Source: Planctomycetota bacterium (GTDB lineage Bacteria > Planctomycetota > Phycisphaerae > Phycisphaerales > UBA1924). Taken from it: a DNA stretch of 18,218 bases. A program made the translations under genes and the position numbers. Below, piece by piece: positions 1 to 6,951 of the stretch; the first letter of the stretch is position 1, and each line of letters begins with the position of its first letter. The stretch spans positions 1 to 18,218 of the forward strand of contig JAEYUO010000147.1 in NCBI GenBank assembly GCA_023432465.1, given 5' to 3'. The notes beneath the pieces were generated by a model. The model did no database searches. It was not told where the DNA came from and saw only the letters and a program-made list of their open reading frames with translations.

Positions 1-310
1 CGGCTTGATGCCCCGCCGCCTCCCCCCCCCCAAGCTCACCCGGGAAGCTCGTGGAGCACCATGCCTCGTGCAGGCCCTCCCGCACGATCTGTGCGGCCCG
101 GGCCAACTTCATCGACTCCAGCTTCCCGATCACCGCCGCGGCCTTATGCTCAGCAACGACAGAAGCTTCCCGCATGTCGGTGGCAGAACGGCGGAATGCG
201 GAGCCGATTTCTTCAGAGTTGAGGATTTCCGATCCCGGCACACCCCCACATATGGCGAGATTGCGCACTGCTCGCGGTGGATAACTCGTGTCTGCTTGCC
301 ACCTCAACAT
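1..310 (-). pseudogene. Partial IS256-family (mutator-type) transposase remnant
   Basis: An open minus-strand frame runs from an ATG at 310 to the left edge without a stop (103 codons visible). From about 175 down to about 40 it reads like the region before the last conserved block of one IS256 sub-branch: KLESMKLARAAQIVREGLHE followed by a FPGE motif, where family members have K-L-x-x-MKL-x-x-AA-x-x-V-x-x-G-x-x-E and then FPxEHW. The expected EHW and the following TNNPLER block are not readable. They are replaced by a Gly-rich stretch at a run of ten C (22-31), which suggests a frameshift or decay. The part between 310 and about 175 does not clearly match the transposase and may be unrelated flanking DNA. 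No terminal inverted repeat is visible. A tyrosine-recombinase reading of the upstream part (RAVRNL, then GVP) was considered but lacks the catalytic residues. Confidence 0.45.
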
Positions 311-591
311 GCACGCAATTTGACAGCAGACAGCACTCTTGTAATTCTCCGGCCAGGCAGTCGGCAGTTGGCAACTGCGTCACACCTGCCCAGCGAGCTC
401 GTGTGTTCCTTGTACACTGACGACGAGAGTGACATCGAAATGATCTCGCCCAGTCCGACGCGTGAATGGTCTAGATGCCCGGCAGTGATGCGGAGCGTAC
501 TCCAACTTTGCGTTGTGATGCATTTGCATTTCTACATTCATCGCACCATCGCATTTATACCGCCCACACGACCCCTTGTAGGAGCCGCTCG

Positions 592-3102
592 ATGAAAAGC
601 ATGGTCGTTCGCTTCGTGAGTGCCTGGAGATCGCTGTTAGCTGGTAGTCGCAGATCTAGCATGCGAAGCATGAGACTCTCGCAGCGAACGCAATGGAATC
701 GCGGTTCTGTGTCTCTTCAAAGCAAGTGGATACTCATTCTGCTGGCATGCATCTGCGCCAGTTCGGTCTGTTCCGTTGCGACGGCCGACGATGATCGCTT
801 GCCGATCGAGTGGGTCATGCGAGAAGTCCAGGCAAGGTACGAGGCAGTAGATCCTCCCAACGGGTCAAACAACCAGAAGTGGCCGGACTGCGCAGACCCC
901 TGTGGAACGGCCCCGAGCACAGACTTTCGCTATCCAGCCGACTTCGCGTACGGGGATCTAGATGACGAAATGGGAGTCTGCTTGACTACCACGATTGTCA
1001 ATCGGTTAGGCTCAACCCTCGGGTCAAATGCCTGGATTGACGATCAGTGGGCAGAGGCAATGACTTCCCATGAGTCGTTTTTTCCAGAGACTCTTTCTGT
1101 GAGTAGTTTTCCGGCATATGCGTACCTTGTGAACGTGGTGGGCATCGATGAGGAGAACTGGAAGGATGTCTGCTGGCTTGTCATGGGCGAAGTACTGCCG
1201 CGCATGACCTACCTCAACGCCTCTTCTCTGGTGGAAATGTCTTGGCACAGTTGGAGTAGTACCGTTGGGGGGTATCCTTCCAACATCGACTGCGACTCTT
1301 GCGACGCGCTTTGCGAAGAGCCGTTCGGTCTTGTGATTGCGGCTATTCAGAGCGGCGGAGATGGCAGCGCAAGCTCAGGTACAGGGCTGGTAACGTACAT
1401 CGCTGCTAAGGGCGTAAATTGGGCGTGTTCGTCGGTAGGAGCTTGTAGTGGCGGAGAAGAGAATGCGTTTAGCATGGTCGGAGGCGACTTTGGTGTTCGG
1501 GGCGGCACGCTGCAGTATCCGCCGCACCCGCTCGAGAACGACGTGCTCACAAGCACGTTTCTGGTTTATGCCAAGGCGATCGAGCGGCCCGATGGTGTGT
1601 GCGACAACATGCCCTCTCCTATCGGAACGGTGACTAACGAAGAGTACATTGAAGGGACTCCTTTCAAGTTCTTAGTATCACTTGTTCCCGACGAGCAGTC
1701 CGCTGACTATGCCGATTACTCCTTCCCGGGGGACTTCTGGGACTGTGGGAACAGGCCGCAAGCAGAAGGCTTCAGTTGCGGCTGGGAAATGACCGACATC
1801 GTCGCTCTCAGGAAGCTCGAGTTTATCCCTCGCGAGAACTGCACTCAGTGCGGCGATTCCGAGGAGGTACCGACTCAGGCGAACGACGAGGCCAGCAACC
1901 CAGTATCTGATGACGATGAGGGGTGTGATCGAAGCAGTCATCCGGAATCGGATCATCCGGTGATCATGTCAACTGGATTCAAGTCAGAGCGAGCAGTGGA
2001 TTTCACGGTTGACGCGGTCGGGCAGACCTTCTCGTTTGTTCGCGAATACACGAGCAATCCCAACCTCGGCGGCGCCAAGCTTCTCGGCGAGAACTGGATG
2101 GCGTCCTGCTTCAGGTTCATCTCGGTCCAGACAGAAGACCCCAAGGACCCGGATGAAGATGCCGAGATCACCATGACCGCGCCGCCGGTTGAACGCAAGC
2201 TCGTGTTCGAGCCCGACGGAATGAACCAGAAATGGTCGGCGGGAGGGCCAACCACTCGGTACATGGAGAAATCAACCGTCACGATCGATGATGAGACATG
2301 GCCAGTCTGGCAGTTGGTTGAACCTGGCCAGTACATCATGAAGTTCTTCCGGCAGCCCGATGAGGCCGAATCTGCGCTGGATGAACCGCCGCTGCCATTC
2401 CTTGGGCTTCTGGCACAGGAAGAGGATTGGTACGGGAACAAGCGGGTCTATCAATACCTCTTGGCGGGGGCAGGAGAAGATGACGATCTGAAAGCGGCGA
2501 GACTGTGCTGCATCTACCTCAATGGCTCGCCAGAATCAGAGGAACGCGCCGATGCCGAGATCCACTTCCAATGGAACCTGACGGATGATCCCGACTTGTT
2601 CGGAACCCTGAGCCGCATCTCCGTGCAGCGGCCCAAGGCGCTGACCGAGACACATCAGGTCCGCTTTGTCTATGGCGCGACCGCTGGTGAGACCGTCCAC
2701 GCCGATGTCGGCTCCGGGAAGGAACTCGTCCAGGTCACGGTGCGCGAGCGGATTAACCCTCCGGGTGGCTCGGGGCCAGTCTGGCGTACACGCATCACGC
2801 AGTATCGCTATCACGATGGCGAGGAGCCGGGTTCCAACGAGGACGAGCGTTTCGAGGTCGACGGTCCGCAGCACTCGCTCAAGGCAGTCATCATGCCCGA
2901 GCAGATCGAGTACTACGCGCAAAAGCGATCGGCCTACGAATCATGGAACGCCGATGCCCCACTTCGTCCCCGCGACATGGCGGAGCCGCGCCGCCACCAG
3001 CATCAACGCCGACTGCCCGTCCGGGAACGCTCCGACCACGCGGGTACTGTGCATCTCCCGCAGGCCCGGCCCTGTAAAGAGAACTTCCTTCGGCACCTGT
3101 AG
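592..3102 (+). CDS. Exported RHS-type protein, N-terminal part only (3' truncated)
   Basis: The ATG at 592 is chosen because AGGAG lies 7 nt upstream (580-584); an in-frame ATG at 475 has no such site. The product (836 aa) has a long basic N-terminus and a hydrophobic stretch (WILILLACICASSVC) at about residues 45-60 ending in ATA-DDD, consistent with Sec export. A Cys-rich segment follows. From about residue 455 the protein reads like the entry module of RHS/YD-repeat proteins: HPVIMSTGFKSERAVDF, then FSFVREYTSN and GENWMASCFRF, with later YD-like pieces (DWYGNKRVYQY, ITQYRYHDG). RHS proteins are usually well over 1,200 aa and carry a repeat core and a variable C-terminal toxin or adhesin tip; both are absent. 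Near 2956 the frame enters antisense transposase sequence and ends with an Arg/His-rich tail that is probably not native. Likely a cell-surface protein gene broken by an insertion; whether the stump is expressed cannot be told. Confidence 0.65.
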   Translation: MKSMVVRFVSAWRSLLAGSRRSSMRSMRLSQRTQWNRGSVSLQSKWILILLACICASSVCSVATADDDRLPIEWVMREVQARYEAVDPPNGSNNQKWPDCADPCGTAPSTDFRYPADFAYGDLDDEMGVCLTTTIVNRLGSTLGSNAWIDDQWAEAMTSHESFFPETLSVSSFPAYAYLVNVVGIDEENWKDVCWLVMGEVLPRMTYLNASSLVEMSWHSWSSTVGGYPSNIDCDSCDALCEEPFGLVIAAIQSGGDGSASSGTGLVTYIAAKGVNWACSSVGACSGGEENAFSMVGGDFGVRGGTLQYPPHPLENDVLTSTFLVYAKAIERPDGVCDNMPSPIGTVTNEEYIEGTPFKFLVSLVPDEQSADYADYSFPGDFWDCGNRPQAEGFSCGWEMTDIVALRKLEFIPRENCTQCGDSEEVPTQANDEASNPVSDDDEGCDRSSHPESDHPVIMSTGFKSERAVDFTVDAVGQTFSFVREYTSNPNLGGAKLLGENWMASCFRFISVQTEDPKDPDEDAEITMTAPPVERKLVFEPDGMNQKWSAGGPTTRYMEKSTVTIDDETWPVWQLVEPGQYIMKFFRQPDEAESALDEPPLPFLGLLAQEEDWYGNKRVYQYLLAGAGEDDDLKAARLCCIYLNGSPESEERADAEIHFQWNLTDDPDLFGTLSRISVQRPKALTETHQVRFVYGATAGETVHADVGSGKELVQVTVRERINPPGGSGPVWRTRITQYRYHDGEEPGSNEDERFEVDGPQHSLKAVIMPEQIEYYAQKRSAYESWNADAPLRPRDMAEPRRHQHQRRLPVRERSDHAGTVHLPQARPCKENFLRHL
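2956..3045 (-). mobile_element. IS256-family transposase C-terminal fragment
   Basis: Read on the minus strand, about 30 codons match the conserved C-terminal block of mutator/IS256 transposases: TRVVGAFPDGQSALMLVAAR and then LRHVAGTKWG. In intact members this block is preceded by an (R/K)-R-R-rich motif and followed by a RRYL-like segment. Here it is preceded by unrelated sequence (GLREMHS) and broken after KWG by a stop at 2941-2943, so both flanks are junctions. The fragment overlaps the last 49 codons of the RHS gene in antisense. No inverted repeat or target duplication was recognised. It belongs to the same sub-branch as the remnant at the left edge but cannot be the same copy in collinear order. 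Confidence 0.6.
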
Positions 3103-3198
3103 CTCCGGTCGGCCCGTTGGTCCTGAGTCGAGCTCACGACGCTCGTCGCTAAGTACGACCCATGAGAACCAGGCGTGGGCGGAAGAGGAGGGATGCAC

Positions 3199-3627
3199 AT
3201 GTCCAAGTCCGCATCGAGCATTCGCTACTCCAGAACCAAGCGATCTGGCTCTGTTGCCTTTGATCCGGCCGCGGTCATGTGCCGGGCATCGGAGTTGTTG
3301 GCCGGGCAGTCGCTCCGTCAACGTGCTAGCTTGACCGGCCTCAGATACGAGTCCATCAGGCGTTACCATGCGGGCATATGTGCGCCGAGCCTTGAGTACA
3401 TCGCCCGGGTCTGCCTCGCCACAGGCGTCTCTGCGAACTGGCTGTTGTTTGGAAAGGGGGGAGGCCCGGACACCCGATCGGGCTTTGAAGGATCTCGCAC
3501 GCATCGGCACGGAACTTCGCGAGCTGAGCGATTGGCGGCCAACGCTGAAGCGGGGAGCGGTGCTTCGAACAGCGAGAAGAAGAACGCCCGCAATAAGGCC
3601 GTAACTGGCGGGCGTCGCCAACGGTGA
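3199..3627 (+). CDS. Small XRE-like helix-turn-helix protein
   Basis: A 142-aa protein. The ATG at 3199 is preferred because AGGAGGG (3186-3192) sits 6 nt upstream; the in-frame ATG at 3193 abuts that site. Residues ~20-86 fit the single-domain XRE-like fold common in planctomycetes: SLRQRASLTGLRYESIRRYH gives a first helix, turn and recognition helix, and SLEYIARVCLATGVSANWLL matches the usual end of the domain ('-V-x-x-W-LL-x-G'). The tail (residues ~90-142) is Lys/Arg/Ala-rich, low in complexity and probably disordered. It follows the RHS/IS256 junction by about 150 bases and is monocistronic. A transcriptional repressor role is inferred from the fold only; a possible operator-like palindrome occurs at 5486-5496, but no link is shown. 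Confidence 0.7.
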   Translation: MSKSASSIRYSRTKRSGSVAFDPAAVMCRASELLAGQSLRQRASLTGLRYESIRRYHAGICAPSLEYIARVCLATGVSANWLLFGKGGGPDTRSGFEGSRTHRHGTSRAERLAANAEAGSGASNSEKKNARNKAVTGGRRQR

Positions 3628-3703
3628 CAATCTCGGCGGGTCCTTAAGCGGACGACGGCTCTGCTGGCAAAGGGGCTCATCGGCGCATTCCGCGCGAGAC
3701 TGC

Positions 3704-4555
3704 GTGGTGAGGACGTGGACGAGAGCTTGGTCAAGGACCAGGACACGCGGAGTCGAAGTTCAAGGCGTCGCGCCGGTTGCAATAAGGAACGACCCCCACA
3801 TCGCCGCGGGCATCCTGGTCCCTACGAAGTCCATTGCTCCAACAACTCAGTCCGTCCATCATCGGAAATCGGTCGCTCACAATGCCTTTCGGCTTTGTGC
3901 CCCGCGTCACAAGAGCGAAATTTACGACTGGTCCAAGTCTGCAAATTGGTCAGCGGAGGTTAAAGCCGCGCAGGATCACGAGCGCAGCGAGCGCGTGCGA
4001 CGGAAGATTAAGCGCGGCATCTGCGGCATCTACAACAATTTGGCGGAGCAGTTTTCGATTCACAAGAGTTTGCTGCAGGAACACGCCATACTTCTGTACA
4101 TCGTCGACAAGGACGAGCAAGACTGGAAGACTGGCCTAGCTCACGAGATTCGATCCATGGCTCCATCAGGTTGGACGACAAATGGGTGCGTGAGAACCGA
4201 TGCGGAAAGAGTGGCTGAATTGATCAGCAATCCGCCTACAGTCTTTAAGTCGGAACTAACGGCAAAGGTATGGGGAATGTCAGCGGCCCGACCAAATAAA
4301 GCAGTCAGTTCGAACGTTCCGCCAGAGTGCATCCAACTCGTGCGAGAGGCAATCGTTGCCGAACTCAATGCTTGGCGCGATGAACTTGTTCCGGCTATGA
4401 TGGTTCACGCAGCGAGCTCTGTATCCACGGGTGCGTCTGAAGCGACCATTGAGGAGCGTGTGATCGAAGCCTGCATCATGGTTCGAGGCGCGAACCTCGC
4501 GAAGAAGGTCAAGGCAGCGATGGCAGATCTCTTCGGCGAACGTCCTCTGGGGTAA
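3704..4555 (+). CDS. Hypothetical protein, start uncertain
   Basis: An open frame of 283 codons beginning at a GTG. I do not recognise it. The first ~70 codons are rich in Arg, Thr and His and read poorly as protein, and no ribosome site stands before the GTG. From about KSEIYDWSKSANW (codon ~70) onward the sequence looks protein-like: a basic segment (RSERVRRKIKRGICGIYNNL), an acidic YIVDKDEQDW and two amphipathic helical stretches near the C-terminus (PPECIQLVREAIVAELNAWR and EERVIEACIMVRGANLAKKV). No signal peptide or membrane segment. The true start may be internal (no in-frame ATG before ~4158), or the 5' end may be frameshifted, since a second reading frame is open from 3715 to 3963. 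It converges with the minus-strand gene ending at 4585. Confidence 0.5.
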   Translation: MVRTWTRAWSRTRTRGVEVQGVAPVAIRNDPHIAAGILVPTKSIAPTTQSVHHRKSVAHNAFRLCAPRHKSEIYDWSKSANWSAEVKAAQDHERSERVRRKIKRGICGIYNNLAEQFSIHKSLLQEHAILLYIVDKDEQDWKTGLAHEIRSMAPSGWTTNGCVRTDAERVAELISNPPTVFKSELTAKVWGMSAARPNKAVSSNVPPECIQLVREAIVAELNAWRDELVPAMMVHAASSVSTGASEATIEERVIEACIMVRGANLAKKVKAAMADLFGERPLG

Positions 4556-4584
4556 GGCGCGATAAACTGGCGCGCACGTTCAAT

Positions 4585-5007
4585 TCAAAGGTCAAGACTT
4601 TTGTATGCCCTGACCAGTTGTGGATCCAGAGCATCGAGTTTGCCTCGTTCTTCCATGCGCACACAGATTCCGAGCAGCAGTTGTACGATGTGTCGTGGCA
4701 TTCGCCGCAAGTACTCTCGAGGGTTTTCTTGCCAAAGCTGAATACGAGCAGATTCCGTTAAGGTCCAGAGATCGCTGGGTGTTGGATCGGAAAGTTCTTC
4801 ACTCACCCCATCAGATCCAAAATGCGCCTTGGCCGCTGCAAAGATGCGATTAAGGTCGAGTCCGGTTGGGATAGGTTGCTCCTGCGCATGCGCCGAGGCA
4901 ACTTTGCGTGCGCGATAATCAACGGTGGTTGAATCGCTTGCATTGCATCGCCGCCAGTGCGCGACACCGACTTTATGCCGCTTGATCGTGTGTCTCGTAG
5001 GCCCCAT
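4585..5007 (-). CDS. Hypothetical protein, second gene of an unknown operon
   Basis: A 140-aa soluble protein of unknown family. The start is well supported: AAGGAGG lies about 5 nt before the ATG on the minus strand (complement of 5012-5020). The N-terminus is basic (MGPTRHTIKRHKVGVAHWRR), the middle is acidic (GSDGVSEELSDPTPSDLW), and the C-terminal 60 residues are predicted helical with a repeated R/E pattern (ESARIQLWQENPREYLRRMP, then QLLLGICVRMEERGK). No catalytic motif, signal peptide or membrane helix is seen. It lies 42 bases downstream of the gene at 5050-5424 in the same direction, so the two are probably co-transcribed. Confidence 0.6.
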   Translation of the reverse strand: MGPTRHTIKRHKVGVAHWRRCNASDSTTVDYRARKVASAHAQEQPIPTGLDLNRIFAAAKAHFGSDGVSEELSDPTPSDLWTLTESARIQLWQENPREYLRRMPRHIVQLLLGICVRMEERGKLDALDPQLVRAYKSLDL

Positions 5008-5049
5008 ATTCCCCTCCTTGGGTCTATACGCACCGGCTCTCCGGTATGT

Positions 5050-5424
5050 TTAACGATTTCTGAACAAAGAGTCGTTGCGAGAGGCAGGATCCCCGTCGTC
5101 GCGACGTTGCTCAACAAACTGAAGTACTGCTCGTTCTAGGAGCCAAGTCACGGAACGTTCTTCGACTCTCGCGATCGGCAACAGGATCGCGCGAGCTCGC
5201 AGAAATGCGTCAATCACGTGGTTGACGGTGGCCGCACGCCCGCGCATCCGCTCCTCTTTCTCAACGTCCTCTAATGGACTTGCAAACTCTTTGCGAACGC
5301 GCACAAATAGGTCGCTCGGCGACGCAGGCTTGTTGACGGGGGGGATTCCAGGCTTCTGCGGTTTCGGAGCCTTCCCACGCGCTAAATCAGACTTCTTTGT
5401 TCGTCTCGCCATCGGCATTCTCAT
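5050..5424 (-). CDS. Hypothetical protein, first gene of an unknown operon
   Basis: A 124-aa protein of unknown family. The N-terminal ~35 residues are Lys/Arg/Pro-rich (MARRTKKSDLARGKAPKPQK) and look disordered. Residues ~38-110 are predicted helical, with two hydrophobic helices (NHVIDAFLRARAILLPIARV and SVTWLLERAVLQFVEQRR). The tail is polar. It starts with three closely spaced in-frame ATGs (5424, 5418, 5412); no strong ribosome site separates them, so the longest is kept. A plausible promoter lies just upstream at 5449-5477, giving a leader of under 25 nt. It shares a transcript direction and a 42-base gap with the next gene. The paired layout resembles small two-gene modules such as toxin-antitoxin loci, but no family motif supports that. 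Confidence 0.6.
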   Translation of the reverse strand: MRMPMARRTKKSDLARGKAPKPQKPGIPPVNKPASPSDLFVRVRKEFASPLEDVEKEERMRGRAATVNHVIDAFLRARAILLPIARVEERSVTWLLERAVLQFVEQRRDDGDPASRNDSLFRNR

Positions 5425-5448
5425 CGACCATATCGAGAATCGTGCTTC

Positions 5449-5477
5449 AGTTTAGAACAAATCGCTTCGTCGTGCAA
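5449..5477 (-). promoter_or_regulatory. Candidate sigma70-type promoter of the two-gene operon
   Basis: On the minus strand TTGCAC (complement of 5472-5477) is separated by 17 nt from TAAACT (complement of 5449-5454). The transcription start would fall near 5442, about 18 nt before the first ATG at 5424. A short perfect interrupted palindrome, TTCAC-T-GTGAA (5486-5496), sits just upstream of the -35 and could be an operator; that is speculation. Confidence 0.35.
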
Positions 5478-5590
5478 CTTGTTGATTCACTGTGAAGCAG
5501 AATGGGGCAGGCCGCTTTTTGCGATACCGAGAGATTCGATCTCAAGGCCGGCGAACCTTGGCGACTGATGGGTCATGCAAAGCACGGCTG

Positions 5591-5838
5591 GCGAGCTTGG
5601 TTCGCTCGCGGCAAACGCGTGGAGCATCCGCGGTCAAACCGCGGCTTCCTCGCGCAAAGCGTCCTCACAAGCTGTTTCCGATGGAATGTTGGCTCGCCGA
5701 AGGGGATAGTCGTAGCGATCAAGCGTGTCGGCCGTTGGTAGCAGCCGACACGTGCGACGAGTTTTCGTCCCCAGGATGCCTGGAGAATCAGCCCGCCGAT
5801 CACGCTGATTCTACCACCCCAAGTTGTTCTAGGGTGGT
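5591..5838. other. Cluster of five perfect hairpins (candidate structured RNA or leader)
   Basis: The 465-base gap between 5424 and 5890 has no convincing gene but holds closely spaced inverted repeats. They are: GCGAGC/GCTCGC (5591-5609); CCGCGGT/ACCGCGG with a 3-nt loop (5628-5644); CGTGTCGGC/GCCGACACG, 9 bp with an 11-nt loop (5724-5752); AGAATCAGC/GCTGATTCT, 9 bp with an 11-nt loop (5784-5812); and ACCACCC/GGGTGGT, 7 bp with a 12-nt loop (5813-5838), directly abutting the previous one. A smaller one, GAGAT/ATCTC, lies at 5531-5543. None is followed by a T-run, so they are not ordinary terminators. The conserved sequences of RNase P RNA, tmRNA, SRP RNA and tRNA are absent. They could be a structured RNA or the leader of the gene at 5890, or palindromes left by mobile DNA. 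Confidence 0.35.
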
Positions 5839-5889
5839 TCGCGAGTCTTGGGCCAGGCTAGCGTCGCCAGTAGGCGAGAAAGGCAGGTC

Positions 5890-6498
5890 ATGGTTACGAG
5901 CACCAGTTTGTGTCGCAGTGAGTCCGGTTCTTTCCCTTCAGTTGTAGGCGGATACATTCCACCATCGCGATACCTTTACAACGAGGGTGACGGCCAACGC
6001 ATCGAGGCAATGCACTCCATCGTGGTCGCAAATGGAGAACTCTTTGATCGACTAAACATCGAACAAGCCTGTCGCGGGCTGGCCCCGGTCGATTTCGAGG
6101 GATTCTCTCGCTGGCTCGAGTTGCAGGGTGCGAATCCCAAGTTTTACATTCCTGGGGAAGCCAGCACCATCTCCGCTGCGATCTTGCGCAATAATCAGTG
6201 GCGCATTAAGTATCCGTCACGACCGTATCCCGGACAGCGATCGCCTGTCGAGGGCACCGTGCTCGAGGTGCTGTTGGCCAAGAAGTCGCAATCGGGAATG
6301 TTGCAGGGCTTTGAAACCATCATTTTCGCAGGCACGGGCGATGAGTATGCGAAGGTGTTGGAGGATGTGCTCGCCTTCGAACTCGAACTGGTTGTTGTCG
6401 CTCGTGCAGACCTGTTGTCGCCTGGATTGCGACGCTTGCTCAGGCACCCCCTCGCTCAGTTTTGTGATCTACGCTCCGACCTCGGCGTTGCGGTGTGA
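5890..6498 (+). CDS. Degenerate NYN/PIN-like domain protein
   Basis: A 202-aa protein; the ATG at 5890 is preferred to an upstream TTG at 5848. From residue ~40 to 195 it follows the layout of the NYN (PIN-like RNase, LabA/DUF88) domain. There is a first strand SIVVANGELFDRL (44-55) where the family has a V-x-x-D-x-x-N motif, then NPKFYIP (82-88), then SPVEGTVLEVLLAKK (118-132) in place of KGVDVALAxDM. ETIIFAGTGDEYAKVLEDV (142-160) follows in place of the SGDxDF strand-helix, and VVVARADLLSPGLRRLL ... FCDL (168-194) forms the last strand and helix. The first acidic residue is Ala47 and the second (KGVD) is Thr123; only Asp151 is kept. So the fold is plausible, but metal-dependent RNase activity looks doubtful. 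It is monocistronic, preceded by the hairpin cluster and followed by a strong hairpin. If the domain call is wrong, it is simply an unknown soluble protein. Confidence 0.55.
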   Translation: MVTSTSLCRSESGSFPSVVGGYIPPSRYLYNEGDGQRIEAMHSIVVANGELFDRLNIEQACRGLAPVDFEGFSRWLELQGANPKFYIPGEASTISAAILRNNQWRIKYPSRPYPGQRSPVEGTVLEVLLAKKSQSGMLQGFETIIFAGTGDEYAKVLEDVLAFELELVVVARADLLSPGLRRLLRHPLAQFCDLRSDLGVAV

Positions 6499-6527
6499 TT
6501 CGGCTCTTCCCAGACGTTGATCTTCAA

Positions 6528-6554
6528 CCCCGGTCAAGGTGACCGGGGTCTTTC
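6528..6554 (+). terminator. Hairpin terminator after the NYN-like gene
   Basis: CCCCGGTCA (6528-6536), a 3-nt loop and TGACCGGGG (6540-6548) form a perfect 9-bp stem followed by TCTTTC on the plus strand. It lies 30 nt after the stop at 6498. Its edge also meets the end of the minus-strand small ORF (stop at 6553-6555), so it may serve both directions, although the minus side lacks a good T-run. Confidence 0.65.
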
Positions 6555-6648
6555 AGTTGGCTCCGTTGTGGTAGTACCGCAGGATCGGGATTGTGGTCAG
6601 CTCACCACCCACGTTTGCCGCCAGTTGTTCAGCCGTTTTCTCATCCAT
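6553..6648 (-). CDS. Small ORF of 31 codons, unknown
   Basis: An ORF of 31 codons beginning MDEKTAEQLAANVGGEL and ending YYHNGAN. GGAG lies about 7 nt before the ATG at 6648. About two thirds of its third codon positions are G or C, which fits real coding use. It is followed at once by the hairpin at 6528-6548. The frame stays open for about 14 codons upstream of the ATG (DTLMRRST just before it), so it could instead be the surviving tail of a decayed longer gene. No family recognised. Confidence 0.35.
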   Translation of the reverse strand: MDEKTAEQLAANVGGELTTIPILRYYHNGAN

Positions 6649-6914
6649 GGTCGATCTCCGCATCAGCGTATCACCCGTTGCAGTCTTGTACGTTCAACCC
6701 GGCCCGTCGGTTGCGCCGTCCCGACCGTTGGCCGCAATGTCAATAGTCGGCCCCCCGCCGTGACGCACTGCGTCGGTGCCTGTCGGCGTTGGTGGTACTT
6801 CAATCCTCCAACGCCGCCTTGGTGCATAGCAAACGGCGTATCCCGGGCTCCAACACCCTAACGCCCTCCAGAAAAAGTTCTATTGGTGTACTGTCACCCC
6901 GATTGAAGAGCGGA
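6649..6914. other. Non-coding stretch at the accessory/core boundary
   Basis: I see no gene on either strand between the small ORF start (6648) and the terminator at 6915. It contains one perfect 9-bp inverted repeat, CGGCGTTGG/CCAACGCCG, with a 15-nt loop (6784-6816) and no T-run. There is no tRNA-like T-arm or acceptor stem that would mark an integration site. It lies at the visible shift from lower-GC accessory DNA to high-GC housekeeping genes. Confidence 0.4.
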
Positions 6915-6951
6915 GCCCCGCAAGGACACGCCTTGCGGGGCTTTCGTTTTT
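6915..6951 (+). terminator. Strong intrinsic terminator
   Basis: GCCCCGCAAGG (6915-6925), loop ACACG and CCTTGCGGGGC (6931-6941) form a perfect 11-bp stem followed by TTTCGTTTTT (6942-6951). No plus-strand gene ends near it: the closest upstream stop is at 6498, which already has its own hairpin. It may be the remnant end of a lost transcription unit, or insulate the DinB-like gene that begins 21 nt downstream. Confidence 0.8.

Noticed and set aside
100..370. Tyrosine recombinase reading of the left-edge minus frame (RAVRNL, GVP)
   Set aside because: The catalytic His/Arg and Tyr motifs are missing, and the downstream part fits an IS256-type transposase better.
475..591. N-terminal extension of the RHS protein from the ATG at 475
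   Set aside because: No ribosome site there, while AGGAG correctly precedes the ATG at 592; the extension is His/Cys-rich and precedes the export signal.
3003..3630. Long minus-strand frames overlapping the HTH gene
   Set aside because: Only the 30-codon IS256 block is protein-like; the rest is antisense of the HTH gene, which has a strong ribosome site.
4586..4603. Imperfect palindrome CAAAGGTC/GACTTTTG at the end of the minus-strand operon
   Set aside because: Its two arms leave only a 2-nt loop and it overlaps the stop codon; too weak to call a terminator.
5492..5947. Plus-strand ORF of 151 codons, and a nested one of 79 codons, across the hairpin cluster
   Set aside because: Codon use is not coding-like, there is no ribosome site, and the frames run through several perfect inverted repeats and into the next gene.
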